The notes: generated by a model from the letters alone, not told the origin. A stretch of DNA of 39,437 nucleotides from an uncultured Nitrosomonas sp. (GCF_902826915.1 NZ_CADEGP010000021.1:1-39437), one strand, 5' to 3'; positions 26,443 through 37,419 are shown, counted from the first letter of the stretch. Numbers and translations: made by a program.

Positions 26443-27181
26443 GCCGCAGCACCCCGCCAAATGACTTTAGTTCATCGCGCAAATTGGCATGCAGAATCCA
26501 TGCACCAATATCTATCTGGAATCCGGAAATCAACTCCGGATTTGTGTTAAATACAATCGGCAATGTTTTCCCCGTCATTTGGTGCAATGAGCGCGTCAAT
26601 TCCCCACGTTTGCTGGTGTCCAGCGGAAAGGTACTTTGTATTTTGATCTGCAACCCAGGTTCCTCTGCAGCTATGGCAATCACATGTTTATCTTGCTCGC
26701 GCAGTCCCTGCAAATCTTCCATGAGAACTATGAAGAGCCTGCTTTCCAGCTCAGTAGAAGCTAATCGCATGAGTAGCTTATTGGTAAATGCAGCGCCCTG
26801 CGCGATGCCCTTTTCTTCCATCAACCTCTCAAACTCGTGTCGATTGCGTTCGGTCAGAACGCGGCGACGTTCCGCTTCTTCATTGATTCTTGTTTCCAGC
26901 TCGGCCAATTTACTTTCACGTATTGATGCCAATTCTGCGTTTAATTGTGCTTGGGCGGTTTCTTTTTTCGCTTCCCATTCAATCAGATATTGTTCGTTCC
27001 TAGCTTTTAGTTCGTTCGCCTCATTTCTAATTTGGAGCGCATCAGACAACGATTTATCGATATCTGCTCGACGCCTGGCAATAACCCCGAGTACCGGCTG
27101 ATATAAGAACCGTTTCAAGATCCACACCAAGATCAGGAAATTAACTATTTCAAGAACAAAGGTAGTCCAATCGAAGTTCAT
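26432..27181 (-). CDS. atpF: N-ATPase fused b-delta subunit
   Basis: The product is 249 aa, longer than a housekeeping b subunit (about 160). Residues 5-25 form the membrane helix ([20 protein letters not shown]), residues about 30-140 a charged coiled-coil stalk, and the C-terminal 100 residues resemble the delta subunit C-terminal domain ([33 protein letters not shown], echoing the delta GG-I-x-I-G pattern). Because no separate atpH exists in the operon, the fused protein supplies the whole peripheral stalk, as in other N-ATPases. It overlaps atpA and lies 15 nt after atpE. Confidence 0.93.
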   Translation of the reverse strand: MNFDWTTFVLEIVNFLILVWILKRFLYQPVLGVIARRRADIDKSLSDALQIRNEANELKARNEQYLIEWEAKKETAQAQLNAELASIRESKLAELETRINEEAERRRVLTERNRHEFERLMEEKGIAQGAAFTNKLLMRLASTELESRLFIVLMEDLQGLREQDKHVIAIAAEEPGLQIKIQSTFPLDTSKRGELTRSLHQMTGKTLPIVFNTNPELISGFQIDIGAWILHANLRDELKSFGGVLRHAG

Positions 27182-27196
27182 AAGTCTTATGATTTT

Positions 27197-27463
27197 TTAA
27201 TGAACCAGATATTCCAGCAATGGATTACGAAACAGGATTATTAACACAATCACCAGCACATAAATCGCCAGTGATTCAATCATGGCCAATCCAATAAACA
27301 ATGTGCGCATGATCGATTTCTCAGCTTCCGGTTGCCGCGCCAGCGCATCCAGCGCCTGACTGATTGCACGACCCATGGCCAATGCCGGGAACATCATGCC
27401 TATAGCGACAGCTAATACCGCGCCTACGGTAGAAAGAACCGTAAACCAGGTCATATCACTCAT
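27197..27463 (-). CDS. atpE: N-ATPase c subunit (rotor ring) with atypical ion site
   Basis: The product is 88 aa: two membrane helices joined by the ARQPEA loop (42-47). The ion-carrying Glu63 and Ser64 are in AMIESLAIY, with Tyr68 conserved. In Ilyobacter numbering, however, position 32 (Gln, or Glu in many N-ATPases) is Met30 here, Val63 is Met61, and Thr67 is Leu65. Helix 1 also has PALAMGRA instead of the N-type PALGEGRA. A strong AAGGA precedes the ATG, which overlaps the atpB stop (ATGA). The ring therefore has the proton/sodium carboxylate but lacks two Na+ ligands, and may be proton-coupled (inference). Confidence 0.95.
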   Translation of the reverse strand: MSDMTWFTVLSTVGAVLAVAIGMMFPALAMGRAISQALDALARQPEAEKSIMRTLFIGLAMIESLAIYVLVIVLIILFRNPLLEYLVH

Positions 27464-28137
27464 ATATCGTTTCCTTTTTTACTTTCCTGTTGTGATTGCA
27501 TTGCGCCCGCCACATAAATCAGCGCTAACATTCCAAATATATAGGCCTGTACTAGAGCCTCAATGACATGTAACATCAGCAAAGGCACCGGAACCAGCAA
27601 ACCGGCCACCAGTAGAACCAGCAATGCGACCAATTCAAGACTCATAATATTGCCAAATAGACGAACCGCCAGCGCAATGGTCCGCGTCACTTCGCTAATC
27701 AAATGGAAAGGCAACAGTAGTGGAGTTGGGCTTAAATAATGCCTTAAATAGTTGCGAACGCCTCCACTGCGTATTCCAAACCAATGAACCGATAGAAATA
27801 CCAGCAACGCAAGTCCGGCCGTTACAGAAAAACTTCCGGTTGGAGAGTGTAACTGCGGTATCAGTCCGGTAAGATTTGCAATCACAATGTATAACCATAA
27901 CGTTGCAATAAACGGCAGCACCTGTTGCGTATGATCCGGTATAACAGCATTTATATTATCCTCTATCGCCAAGACCAGGCCCTCCAGCATGGTTTGTAAC
28001 TTTCCAGGAACAAGCGCAAGGCGTCTAGTTCCAAGCCAGCAACAGATAGCTAATGTAATCATAATGCCCCAAGTAGTCACCACAATGGAGGTAATACCGA
28101 AAGGACCAACATAAAACACTACAGTCGGGATATCCAT
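27460..28137 (-). CDS. atpB: N-ATPase a subunit
   Basis: The product is 225 aa with about five membrane helices, and forms the ion channels against the c ring. The essential stator arginine is Arg159 in TIALAVRLFGNIM. The conserved C-terminal helix is VIEALVQAYIFGMLALIYV. It is shorter than housekeeping a subunits (about 260-290 aa), as usual for N-type operons. Its ATG overlaps the stop of atpQ by one base (TGATG) with nothing between them, which is where atpR would normally be. Confidence 0.95.
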   Translation of the reverse strand: MDIPTVVFYVGPFGITSIVVTTWGIMITLAICCWLGTRRLALVPGKLQTMLEGLVLAIEDNINAVIPDHTQQVLPFIATLWLYIVIANLTGLIPQLHSPTGSFSVTAGLALLVFLSVHWFGIRSGGVRNYLRHYLSPTPLLLPFHLISEVTRTIALAVRLFGNIMSLELVALLVLLVAGLLVPVPLLMLHVIEALVQAYIFGMLALIYVAGAMQSQQESKKGNDI

Positions 28138-28409
28138 CAGTGATGTTCCCGCACATATAAATAGACATTTACCATGCCTATTATAAGACCTACGACTATT
28201 AATCCAATCGTCCAGAGAATTGAATAACTTTCCGCCTTATCATCCAGCCAATTACCCAGATAAGCACCAATGATGACTGGCAAAACAAAGAGCAAAGATA
28301 ATGTTCCCATGAATATTGATTGGGCCAGCAATGTTGGGCGTTCTTTCTCAGCCCGTTGCATACGCTTGATTTGTTGTTCGACAGATTTGCGCAATTGCTT
28401 GTCATCCAT
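28137..28409 (-). CDS. atpQ: N-ATPase AtpQ (AtpI-like membrane protein)
   Basis: The ATG at 28409 gives 90 aa and has a perfect AGGAGGT 7 nt upstream; an in-frame ATG at 28448 inside atpC is rejected. There are two membrane helices (about 30-50 and 60-82) around the AtpI hallmark GAYLGNWLDDK. AtpQ/AtpI proteins are thought to help assemble the c ring or handle Mg2+ and are not part of the final complex. It starts 5 nt after atpC and overlaps atpB by one base. Confidence 0.9.
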   Translation of the reverse strand: MDDKQLRKSVEQQIKRMQRAEKERPTLLAQSIFMGTLSLLFVLPVIIGAYLGNWLDDKAESYSILWTIGLIVVGLIIGMVNVYLYVREHH

Positions 28410-28414
28410 GATCA

Positions 28415-30279
<1,865 letters not shown>

Positions 30280-30300
30280 TTAACTACTTTAAGTTTTAAT

Positions 30301-30330
30301 ATCGTATCTACTTTCAAGTAATTTTTTCAA
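30301..30330 (-). promoter_or_regulatory. Candidate sigma70-type promoter of the atpDCQBEFAG operon
   Basis: On the minus strand TTGAAA (30330-30325) is separated by 18 bp from TACGAT (30306-30301). This is about 85 bp upstream of the atpD start. The boxes fit the consensus only moderately. Confidence 0.35.
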
Positions 30331-30340
30331 AACTTCTTAA

Positions 30341-31561
30341 CTACTTAGCAATCGTAATACTCGGCACCCCGATGCGCGGCAGGTCTGTGACAGTCATTTG
30401 GAACAACAGAAACAAGAGCTGAAAAGCATCTCGATTCCAGCGTGCATGCGATCCTACCGTATTGACCGCATAGTACCGGTCATTCCAACGGATAGAAAAA
30501 TCGACACCGGAAGGAAGCGAATTTGAGGCCATAAATTCCATGGTTTGATCAGGATTCTCGTTGTGAAGGATGGGCGGCGTTCTAGCATCTTTCTCGACAT
30601 GATATCCCTTCTCATAGCCAAGTGATTTGCCGAGAAAACCAAGAATCGAGTGAAAGCTCCTCAGCCGGAACACACCACTCATCGGCCACTCGCCGCCATA
30701 ATGGCCAGCACGGATATCAAACGCGATATCGCTGACATCCCAGTCTCTAGCATGCTCGTTCAGTGCTTCGCGCTCTTCTTCGGAAAGCCTATCGGGATCA
30801 TAGTTGGTAATTAGAATTGGCCCTGGGATTTGTTTACGCAAAGTAAAGGTATCATCCTCAGCATGATAGTGCACGGTAAATTCCTTTTGCAGCGACTGAA
30901 AGCTATCGGGCACAATCGAACTGGATGGAATCTTCCAGATATGATTCAACAGCAACGGTTCGGCATACAATTGGTTATGATCCTGGATTGCTGAGAAATG
31001 CAGCACCACGCGGCGAAACATTTCATAACTGGCTTTATCCGACGGGTTGTTGCGATAAACACTCTGTTGCTCGGGGTTCATCAGGCGCACCTCCTGCGCC
31101 ATCATGCGTAGCAACATGTCGACATCAAAGTGCTGGCGCAGCAACAATGTTAACTTGCTTTGCGGAAATGGCGTGAGTAAACGTTGAGTAAACTCCTCTC
31201 CTTCGATTGGGACAATGCTAATCGTTGGGCTCTCGGCTAAGCTGCCACCAAAAATTGGCATCAGCGTTGTGCCTGCAAGTCCTCCTAATGCCGGCATGGC
31301 ACCCGCATTGGCGGAAAAAGTAAAAGTCGCGGCAATATTGGATACACCGGTAAAATGCACCGGTTGACGGTAATGCGCGCGGACAATGTTTACCAGTAGC
31401 TGCTGTGATATGGAGTCGGTAACCGCTTCATCATAGGCAATCACAGCACGATTCAACGCCATCGGCGATACACACCCGGCCGAGAGGATCATGACGGACA
31501 GGCACAACAATCGTTGCAAGAATGACCACTGATACCTTGATTGCTTTTTCTTATACTTCAC
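30341..31561 (-). CDS. Lipoprotein of unknown function upstream of the ATPase operon
   Basis: The product is 406 aa from a GTG start. After a basic N-terminus and hydrophobic core comes a lipobox (LSAGC, Cys near residue 30). A Gly/Ala-rich segment (about 70-110: FTFSANAGAMPALGG, FGGSLAES) is followed by a soluble region with several Trp/His motifs; the C-terminus has a hydrophobic FQLLFLLFQMTV stretch. I do not recognise a family. It lies 124 nt upstream of atpD on the same strand, so read-through is possible, but a functional link is unsupported. Confidence 0.75.
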   Translation of the reverse strand: MKYKKKQSRYQWSFLQRLLCLSVMILSAGCVSPMALNRAVIAYDEAVTDSISQQLLVNIVRAHYRQPVHFTGVSNIAATFTFSANAGAMPALGGLAGTTLMPIFGGSLAESPTISIVPIEGEEFTQRLLTPFPQSKLTLLLRQHFDVDMLLRMMAQEVRLMNPEQQSVYRNNPSDKASYEMFRRVVLHFSAIQDHNQLYAEPLLLNHIWKIPSSSIVPDSFQSLQKEFTVHYHAEDDTFTLRKQIPGPILITNYDPDRLSEEEREALNEHARDWDVSDIAFDIRAGHYGGEWPMSGVFRLRSFHSILGFLGKSLGYEKGYHVEKDARTPPILHNENPDQTMEFMASNSLPSGVDFSIRWNDRYYAVNTVGSHARWNRDAFQLLFLLFQMTVTDLPRIGVPSITIAK

Positions 31562-31685
31562 CGATCATCTCTCTATCCTGAAACACGCCTTTTCAATATA
31601 AAGCACACAATTCCGTTATCTGTGCAACGCTCTGGAAGTTAAATGCAGATTTTCAAGAAAACAGTCATCGGATAATAAGATTCGA

Positions 31686-33074
31686 TTAATAATATTCCGG
31701 TCTAGCATGGCTTTCAAAGCGTGTGTATTCGCCCAGGAACGTTAGATCAACTTTTCCGATCGGACCATTACGCTGCTTGCCAATAATGATTTCGGCAATC
31801 CCTTTATCTGGCGAATCAGGGTTATACACTTCATCGCGGTAAATAAACAGAATCACATCGGCGTCTTGTTCAATCGCACCAGATTCACGCAAATCCGACA
31901 TAACCGGACGTTTGTTGGGTCGTTGCTCAAGACTGCGATTGAGCTGCGATAGCGCAATCACTGGCACCTTCAATTCTTTCGCCAACCCTTTCAACGCACG
32001 TGATATTTCTGAGATTTCTGTGGCACGATTCTCCCCCTGGCTACTGGAGGACATGAGTTGCAAATAATCAACCACAATCAAACCCAGTTCACCATACTGG
32101 CGATATAACCGTCTGGAACGCGCTCTGAGCTCAAGCGCATTTAACGCCGCCGTTTCATCAATAAAAATGGGCGCCTCATTCAGTTTGCCTAAGGCGTGCG
32201 TCAATTTTGGCCAATCTTCATCGTCTAGACGACCGGTACGCACCTTATGCTGATCCAGTTTCCCCACGGACCCCAGCATCCGCATGGCCAACTGCGCGCC
32301 TCCCATCTCCATACTGAACACCGCAACGGGTTTGTTTAATTCCAGTGCCACATGCTCTGCAATATTCAACGAAAAAGCGGTTTTCCCCATGGATGGGCGC
32401 CCTGCAACTATAATCAGGTCACCCGGCTGGAATCCGGATGTCTTTTGATCAAGATCGTGAAAACCCGATGCAATCCCGGTTACATTGCTCGGATTATCCT
32501 GGCTGTATAGCAATTCTATCCGCTCGACCACTTGCCGCAAAAGTGGTTGAATGCCCGTGAAGCCTTCTTTACCACGGGCACCTTCTTCAGCAATCTCAAA
32601 TACTCTCGCTTCCGCTTCATCTAATAAATCTGCAGCGGAACGCCCCACTGGGTTATAAGCGGAATCTGTGATGTGCACACCCACTTGCGCTAAATTACGC
32701 ATGATTGAGCGTTCACGAACAATTTCCGCGTAGCGTTTAATATTCGCCGCCGAAGGCGTGTTCTGCACCATGGCGCCAATATACGCAAGCCCACCGATAG
32801 TCTGCAGCTCTGCTGATGTTTCCAGAGATTCTGCCACGGTAATGACGTCGGCCGGTTTGTTCTGTTCAATCAGTTTACAAATATGGTGATAGATCAGTTG
32901 GTGATCCTGCCGGTAAAAATCGCCATCGGTAATGACATCGGCGACTTTCTCCCACGCGTTATTGTCCAGCATCAGCCCTCCGAGTACCGATTGCTCGCTC
33001 TCAATCGAATGAGGGGGTGTTTTATAGGGATCTATAAGCTGATCCTGATGGAGACTGATCGGTGATTGCGCCAT
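31686..33074 (-). CDS. dnaB: Replicative DNA helicase DnaB
   Basis: The ATG at 33074 gives 462 aa, the usual size; an in-frame upstream start at 33203 would add 43 unconserved residues overlapping rplI and is rejected. The N-terminal domain begins near PHSIESEQSVLGGLM (21-35). The RecA-like domain has P-loop GRPSMGKT at 225-232, followed by IVVDYLQLM (Walker B) and the ExQDADVILFIYRDE region. It is the hexameric fork helicase. It is downstream of rplI but after an intrinsic terminator, so it may rely on read-through or its own promoter. No clear ribosome-binding site is seen. Confidence 0.96.
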   Translation of the reverse strand: MAQSPISLHQDQLIDPYKTPPHSIESEQSVLGGLMLDNNAWEKVADVITDGDFYRQDHQLIYHHICKLIEQNKPADVITVAESLETSAELQTIGGLAYIGAMVQNTPSAANIKRYAEIVRERSIMRNLAQVGVHITDSAYNPVGRSAADLLDEAEARVFEIAEEGARGKEGFTGIQPLLRQVVERIELLYSQDNPSNVTGIASGFHDLDQKTSGFQPGDLIIVAGRPSMGKTAFSLNIAEHVALELNKPVAVFSMEMGGAQLAMRMLGSVGKLDQHKVRTGRLDDEDWPKLTHALGKLNEAPIFIDETAALNALELRARSRRLYRQYGELGLIVVDYLQLMSSSSQGENRATEISEISRALKGLAKELKVPVIALSQLNRSLEQRPNKRPVMSDLRESGAIEQDADVILFIYRDEVYNPDSPDKGIAEIIIGKQRNGPIGKVDLTFLGEYTRFESHARPEYY

Positions 33075-33132
33075 AGGTATCGAAAACTCAGTTGAAGGAT
33101 GTTTGATTCTACCACTTGCTGAATCACAAATG

Positions 33133-33156
33133 AAAAAAGGACTACGAATAGTCCTT
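33133..33156 (-). terminator. Intrinsic terminator between rplI and dnaB
   Basis: On the minus strand AAGGACTA, loop TTCG, TAGTCCTT forms an 8-bp stem closed by a stable UUCG-type loop and runs into TTTTTT. It lies 31-54 nt after the rplI stop and about 60 nt before the dnaB start. It has all parts of a Rho-independent terminator and would reduce dnaB expression relative to the ribosomal proteins. Confidence 0.85.
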
Positions 33157-33186
33157 CTTTCAAATAAACCAATAAAATTTAATTTA

Positions 33187-33642
33187 TCAGAGTACGGAAT
33201 CACCCAGTACCGAGACAGTAATAGTCGCTGTCACATCGCTATGCAGCGAGACCGTTAGTGGATAGTCACCCACTTGCTTTAATTGACCATTCGGCATATG
33301 AATCATCGTCCGTTCAACTGAAAAGCCCAGCCCGGCAAGTGCCTCGACAATATTTACATTGGTGACAGAACCAAATAATTTCCCATCACTGCCAGCTTTC
33401 TGAGAAATTTGCACCAGCAAACCCTCAAGCTTTGCCGCGACAGCCTGGGCTGCCGTTAAAATTGCAGCTTGTTTCTTTTCCAGTTCTACCCGCTTGGATT
33501 CAAATTCTGCAATAGCCTGTTCAGTCGCACGTTTTGCTTTACCTTGCGGGATCAGATAATTTCTAGCAAAACCGCTTTTAACATTAACCACGTCACCTAA
33601 CTGACCCAAATTACTTATTTTTTCCATCAAAATGATTTGCAT
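33187..33642 (-). CDS. rplI: 50S ribosomal protein bL9
   Basis: The product is 151 aa. The N-terminal RNA-binding domain is canonical ([33 protein letters not shown]), followed by the long connecting helix (about 44-75) and the C-terminal domain. AGGGAG about 8 nt upstream supports the start. It is the fourth gene of the rpsF operon, 11 nt after rpsR. Confidence 0.97.
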   Translation of the reverse strand: MQIILMEKISNLGQLGDVVNVKSGFARNYLIPQGKAKRATEQAIAEFESKRVELEKKQAAILTAAQAVAAKLEGLLVQISQKAGSDGKLFGSVTNVNIVEALAGLGFSVERTMIHMPNGQLKQVGDYPLTVSLHSDVTATITVSVLGDSVL

Positions 33643-33653
33643 ATCATTTCTCC

Positions 33654-33938
33654 CTAGTGACGATCCGTGTAAGGTAATAGTGCCAGAAAACGTGCTCTTT
33701 CTATTGCTGTACCCAGCTGGCGCTGATAAAAAGAAGTCGTGCCGGTAATCCGCGCTGGAATTACCTTGCCGTTCTCATTAATGAAATCCTTTAAAATTTC
33801 AATATCCTTATAATCTACCTGTTTGATGCCTTCCGCGGTGAAGCGACAAAACTTTTTGCGCTTAAATAAAGGGCGATTGGCTTTTTTATCTCTTTCTTTA
33901 TCCTTACTGTCTTTACGCCTACTCGTAAAACGTGCCAT
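33654..33938 (-). CDS. rpsR: 30S ribosomal protein bS18
   Basis: The product is 94 aa. The core [21 protein letters not shown] and the C-terminal [29 protein letters not shown] are typical. The N-terminus has a charged Lys/Asp/Arg extension of about 20 residues. It pairs with S6 on the 30S platform. Located between priB (18 nt) and rplI. Confidence 0.97.
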   Translation of the reverse strand: MARFTSRRKDSKDKERDKKANRPLFKRKKFCRFTAEGIKQVDYKDIEILKDFINENGKVIPARITGTTSFYQRQLGTAIERARFLALLPYTDRH

Positions 33939-33956
33939 ATTTATTCCTATTTATAA

Positions 33957-34253
33957 TTAAATGAGTTCAATTTGATCTGAGTGCAACACCAACTGTTGAT
34001 TCATATGACTCTTTCTATTGAGAAATCCGGTGAGCTTAACTTTGCTGTTAATCTTGAATTCTGCAACAGCCAAGGCCGGCTCCCCCATCACGACCACAGG
34101 AATATCAAAGACTATTTGCCTCACAACACCGGCTTCTTTTTGTTGAGACCCATGACTTACCGTAAATTCAGTCACGGCAGTGCCAGCAGGGGTGTAGCGT
34201 AAAATGCCTAATTTGACGATTTTCCCGCAAATAGTTGTCTGATTACATTCCAA
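33957..34253 (-). CDS. priB: Primosomal replication protein PriB
   Basis: The product is 98 aa, a single OB-fold related to SSB. The position between rpsF and rpsR is diagnostic for beta- and gammaproteobacteria. Features are the N-terminal strand KIVKLGILRYTPAGTAVTEF and the C-terminal LVLHSDQIELI. PriB binds single-stranded DNA and stimulates PriA during replication restart. It starts 11 nt after rpsF. Confidence 0.92.
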   Translation of the reverse strand: MECNQTTICGKIVKLGILRYTPAGTAVTEFTVSHGSQQKEAGVVRQIVFDIPVVVMGEPALAVAEFKINSKVKLTGFLNRKSHMNQQLVLHSDQIELI

Positions 34254-34264
34254 TTGCTGACAGA

Positions 34265-34684
34265 CTATACAGTAGCAGCAACACCGGGCTCTTCTGAAAC
34301 CTCATCAGAATTCGATTCATCCGTGGTCTCCTCTGAACCCGACGAGCTTGCAGGACCGGCTCTCTCTACCTGACGCATCATGGGTGATGGTTCAGTGACA
34401 GGACCCTTAGTTTTAATGGTTAAATGGCGTAGAATCGCATCACTGAATTTGAAAGCATGATCCAGGTCATCCAGAATTTCCTGGTTACATTCAATATTCA
34501 TCAATACATAATGCGCTTTATGAACTTTCTGAATCAGATAAGCAAGTTGGCGACGCCCCCAATCTTCCACTCGATGAACTGTGCCGTTCTTGGAAGTCAC
34601 AATGCCACGATAGCGTTCGATCATTGCAGGCACTTGTTCACTTTGATCAGGGTGAACAATAAAGACTATTTCGTAATGTCGCAT
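34265..34684 (-). CDS. rpsF: 30S ribosomal protein bS6
   Basis: The ATG at 34684 gives 139 aa ([19 protein letters not shown]); an in-frame start at 34720 lies in the leader hairpin and is rejected. AAGGA lies about 5 nt upstream. The S6 core runs to about residue 97 ([18 protein letters not shown]); the C-terminus is a Ser/Glu/Asp-rich tail of about 30 residues, like the polyglutamylated tail region in other proteobacteria. First gene of the operon. Confidence 0.97.
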   Translation of the reverse strand: MRHYEIVFIVHPDQSEQVPAMIERYRGIVTSKNGTVHRVEDWGRRQLAYLIQKVHKAHYVLMNIECNQEILDDLDHAFKFSDAILRHLTIKTKGPVTEPSPMMRQVERAGPASSSGSEETTDESNSDEVSEEPGVAATV

Positions 34685-34704
34685 AAATTCCTTTTGGGTT
34701 ATAA

Positions 34705-34731
34705 GTCTCCCATCAATCACGATGGTGAGAC
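34705..34731 (-). promoter_or_regulatory. Leader hairpin upstream of rpsF, possible S6-S18 autoregulatory element
   Basis: On the minus strand GTCTC-A-CCATC pairs with GATGG-GAGAC around the loop GTGATT, giving a 10-bp stem with one bulged A. It lies 20-47 nt before the rpsF start and just after the predicted transcription start. S6-S18-binding leader elements are known upstream of rpsF in many bacteria; the characteristic CCG bulge is not clearly seen here, so the assignment is tentative. Confidence 0.45.
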
Positions 34732-34749
34732 AAGGTTGAAGAACACACT

Positions 34750-34778
34750 ATTTTACTGAATTAATAAGGCAATATCAA
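34750..34778 (-). promoter_or_regulatory. Sigma70-type promoter of the rpsF operon
   Basis: On the minus strand TTGATA (34778-34773) and TAAAAT (34755-34750) are separated by exactly 17 bp. Both hexamers differ from consensus in only one or two positions. Transcription should begin near 34743 and gives a leader of about 60 nt containing the hairpin. Confidence 0.65.
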
Positions 34779-34925
34779 ATAGAGTTCAAATAACTGCAAT
34801 AATATTATTCGCATACCAAGCGAACTGGTAAAATTTATCCGCTTGACCCAAGGGTCTCGACATTAGATTTTATATTTTTTCAGAAACTTCAGAAATAACC
34901 ATTACAAACAACGCACACAAAAATC

Positions 34926-35489
34926 ATGTTACTAATGATTGATAATTACGATTCTTTTACCTATAACTTGGTGCAGTATTTTTCTGAATTGGGAGAAAAG
35001 GTTGTTGTATACCGAAATGATGAAATTACTCTGGATAAAATTTCGCAATTAAACCCCGAGCGAATTGTGATTTCTCCAGGCCCCTGCACTCCGAATGAAG
35101 CAGGCGTATCGTTATCTGTCATTCATCAATTCAGCCAGAGCATCCCCGTTCTAGGCGTCTGTCTTGGGCATCAGAGCATCGGGCAAGCATTCGGCGGGCG
35201 GGTTATTCATGCAAAACAATTGATGCATGGCAAGACATCTCCGATTTATCATCATGACATCGGTGTCTTTCGAGGCTTACCTAACCCGTTTATTGCCACT
35301 CGCTACCACTCTCTTGTCGTTGAGCGCTCAACCCTACCCGATTGTCTAGAGATTACGGCATGGACTCAAGACGATGAAATTATGGGCGTACGCCATAAAA
35401 CCCTCGCTATTGAGGGCATCCAGTTTCACCCTGAATCTATTTTGAGTGAGCATGGACATCAAATGCTCGAGAATTTCCTTAATCGTTAA
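34926..35489 (+). CDS. trpG: Anthranilate synthase component II (glutamine amidotransferase)
   Basis: The product is 187 aa. The class I amidotransferase triad is visible: Cys79 in LGVCLGHQ, His168 and Glu170 in GIQFHPES. It supplies ammonia from glutamine to TrpE, and may also serve PabB. trpE is not in this window. It is the first gene of trpG-trpD-trpC, divergent from rpsF, preceded by a TTGACC and a GACCCAAGGGTC palindrome at about 34851-34862 whose role is unknown. Confidence 0.95.
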   Translation: MLLMIDNYDSFTYNLVQYFSELGEKVVVYRNDEITLDKISQLNPERIVISPGPCTPNEAGVSLSVIHQFSQSIPVLGVCLGHQSIGQAFGGRVIHAKQLMHGKTSPIYHHDIGVFRGLPNPFIATRYHSLVVERSTLPDCLEITAWTQDDEIMGVRHKTLAIEGIQFHPESILSEHGHQMLENFLNR

Positions 35490-35516
35490 TCGATCGAACT
35501 GAATAAAGGCAATCTC

Positions 35517-36542
35517 ATGAATCCACAAGAAGCGCTACAACGGATCATCGCGCAGCAGGAAATATTGCATGATGATATGATCGTTCTAATGCGGCAAATC
35601 ATGCAAGGTGAAATTTCACCGATGCTCATCGCCGCAATCATTACCGGTCTTCGGGTAAAAAAAGAAACTATCGGAGAAATAGCTGCCGCAGCACAAGTCA
35701 TGCGCGAATTTGCGACCAAAGTCAATGTTCTCAATGATGCTCATTTAGTCGACACTTGCGGCACCGGCGGAGATTCCCTGCACACCTTTAATATCTCAAC
35801 AGCATCGGCCTTTGTAGCTGCTGCCGCAGGCGCTCGAGTCGCCAAGCATGGCGGCAGATCCGTTTCCAGCAAATCCGGCAGTGCTGATGTACTGGAAGCA
35901 CTGGACGTCAATCTCAACCAAACACCCCAGCAAGTCGCCCAAAGTTTGAGTGAGATTGGCGTCGGTTTTATGTTCGCCCCCAATTATCATTCCGCCATGA
36001 AATATGCTGCTCCGGTACGACGCGAATTAGGCATCAAAACTTTATTTAATATTCTGGGACCATTAACGAACCCCGCCAGTGCTAAAAGGCAAGTATTGGG
36101 TGTTTTCAGTGAAGATCTGGTGGAAACCCTACCCCATGTGCTGCAACGTTTGGGCAGTCGACACGTACTGATTGTGCATGGCAAGGATGGATTGGATGAA
36201 ATCACGATCACCGGTGAAACGATTATCGGTGAATTAAAAAATGACCAAATAACCGTTTATAGCGTCAAACCGGAAGATTTCAGCCTTAAATCCTCTGGCA
36301 TCGAGACTATCCAGGTTAGCAGCAATGAAGATGCAAAATTAATGCTACTCTCGGCCCTGAAAAACACTCCCGGACCTGCACGGGATATCGTTGTAATGAA
36401 CGCCGGTGCCGCGATATATGCTGCTGGAGCCACTGACACACTGGGATTGGGAATCAGAGCGGCACAGAGAGCCATCGAAAGTGGCGGTGCATTGAAAAAA
36501 CTTCATGACCTAGTGGAATTTACTAATAGAAATACGAATTAA
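35517..36542 (+). CDS. trpD: Anthranilate phosphoribosyltransferase
   Basis: The product is 341 aa. The PRPP-binding glycine-rich motif is DTCGTGGDS at 79-87, followed by [14 protein letters not shown] and the [15 protein letters not shown] loop (about 113-127). It transfers phosphoribose to anthranilate in tryptophan biosynthesis. It starts 27 nt after trpG and ends 4 nt before trpC; AAAGG lies about 8 nt upstream. Intact and typical. Confidence 0.97.
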   Translation: MNPQEALQRIIAQQEILHDDMIVLMRQIMQGEISPMLIAAIITGLRVKKETIGEIAAAAQVMREFATKVNVLNDAHLVDTCGTGGDSLHTFNISTASAFVAAAAGARVAKHGGRSVSSKSGSADVLEALDVNLNQTPQQVAQSLSEIGVGFMFAPNYHSAMKYAAPVRRELGIKTLFNILGPLTNPASAKRQVLGVFSEDLVETLPHVLQRLGSRHVLIVHGKDGLDEITITGETIIGELKNDQITVYSVKPEDFSLKSSGIETIQVSSNEDAKLMLLSALKNTPGPARDIVVMNAGAAIYAAGATDTLGLGIRAAQRAIESGGALKKLHDLVEFTNRNTN

Positions 36543-36546
36543 AAAC

Positions 36547-37404
36547 ATGCCTGATATTCTAAATAAAATACTTACCGTCAAAAAGCAGGAAGTAGAATCT
36601 GCCAAGGCATTAAAACCTTATCCCATCTTACTTCAAGAAGCACAATCCGCAGCATCGCCACGAGATTTTGTCGCCGCCATTCAAAATAAAATCGCCGCCG
36701 GGAAATCGGCGGTTATTGCTGAAATTAAACAGGCCAGCCCCAGTAAGGGCGTTTTGCGTGGACGTACCTCGGAGAATGCACAATCATTTGAATTCATCCC
36801 TGCCGAGATAGCTCAAACCTATGCTCAGCATGGCGCGACCTGTCTTTCCGTATTGACCGATCAACAATTTTTTATGGGCAGCCCCCAATATTTACAAGCT
36901 GCAAGAAGCGCCTGCTCACTTCCAGTCTTACGCAAAGATTTCATTCTGGAAGATTATCAGATTGCCGAAGCACGCGCGATGAATGCGGATTGTATTTTGT
37001 TGATTGTAAGCGCTTTCCTACTGGAATGCGGCAATCAGTCGGGAAGCTCAAAAAATGAACCTCTAGAGCGCATGTTAAAGCTTGAGCAGCTGGCTGGCTC
37101 ACTGGGAATGGCTGTTCTGGTAGAAATCCACGATGCTGCTGAACTAGAAATGGCTCTACAGCTATCAACGCCATTAATTGGAATCAATAATCGTAACCTG
37201 CATACTTTTGAAACATCACTCGATACAACCTTGGAATTGCTCCCCTCAATCCCATCCCAAAAAATTGTCGTCACCGAAAGTGGAATTCATACGCCAGCAG
37301 ATGTTGCGCGCATGCGCAGTCACCAAGTTAATGGTTTTCTCGTCGGGGAAGCTTTCATGCGCGCGGAAGATCCAGGCATTGAATTGGCGCGCCTGTTTTC
37401 GTAA
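36547..37404 (+). CDS. trpC: Indole-3-glycerol phosphate synthase
   Basis: The product is 285 aa, about 15-25 longer than usual because of two insertions: [13 protein letters not shown] after the active-site loop (about residue 71) and [14 protein letters not shown] near 160. Catalytic Lys61 is in [10 protein letters not shown], the second Lys in [12 protein letters not shown], and the phosphate-binding end has [13 protein letters not shown] (beta-alpha)8 barrel that closes the indole ring. The 3' end converges with the HDOD gene 15 nt away. Confidence 0.96.
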   Translation: MPDILNKILTVKKQEVESAKALKPYPILLQEAQSAASPRDFVAAIQNKIAAGKSAVIAEIKQASPSKGVLRGRTSENAQSFEFIPAEIAQTYAQHGATCLSVLTDQQFFMGSPQYLQAARSACSLPVLRKDFILEDYQIAEARAMNADCILLIVSAFLLECGNQSGSSKNEPLERMLKLEQLAGSLGMAVLVEIHDAAELEMALQLSTPLIGINNRNLHTFETSLDTTLELLPSIPSQKIVVTESGIHTPADVARMRSHQVNGFLVGEAFMRAEDPGIELARLFS

Positions 37405-37419
37405 TTGATAGTTTATTTC

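Noticed and set aside
27197..27463. Calling the ATPase Na+-translocating because it is N-type with an ES motif
   Set aside because: Two of the Na+ ligands are replaced by Met and Leu, so coupling ion is left open.
33075..33203. N-terminal extension of DnaB by 43 residues
   Set aside because: Would overlap rplI and span the intrinsic terminator; the DnaB family starts near the MAQSPIS Met.
36547..37404. TrpC insertions as evidence of a fusion or assembly error
   Set aside because: Both insertions are in frame, polar and placed in loops; all catalytic residues are kept, so they are ordinary length variation.
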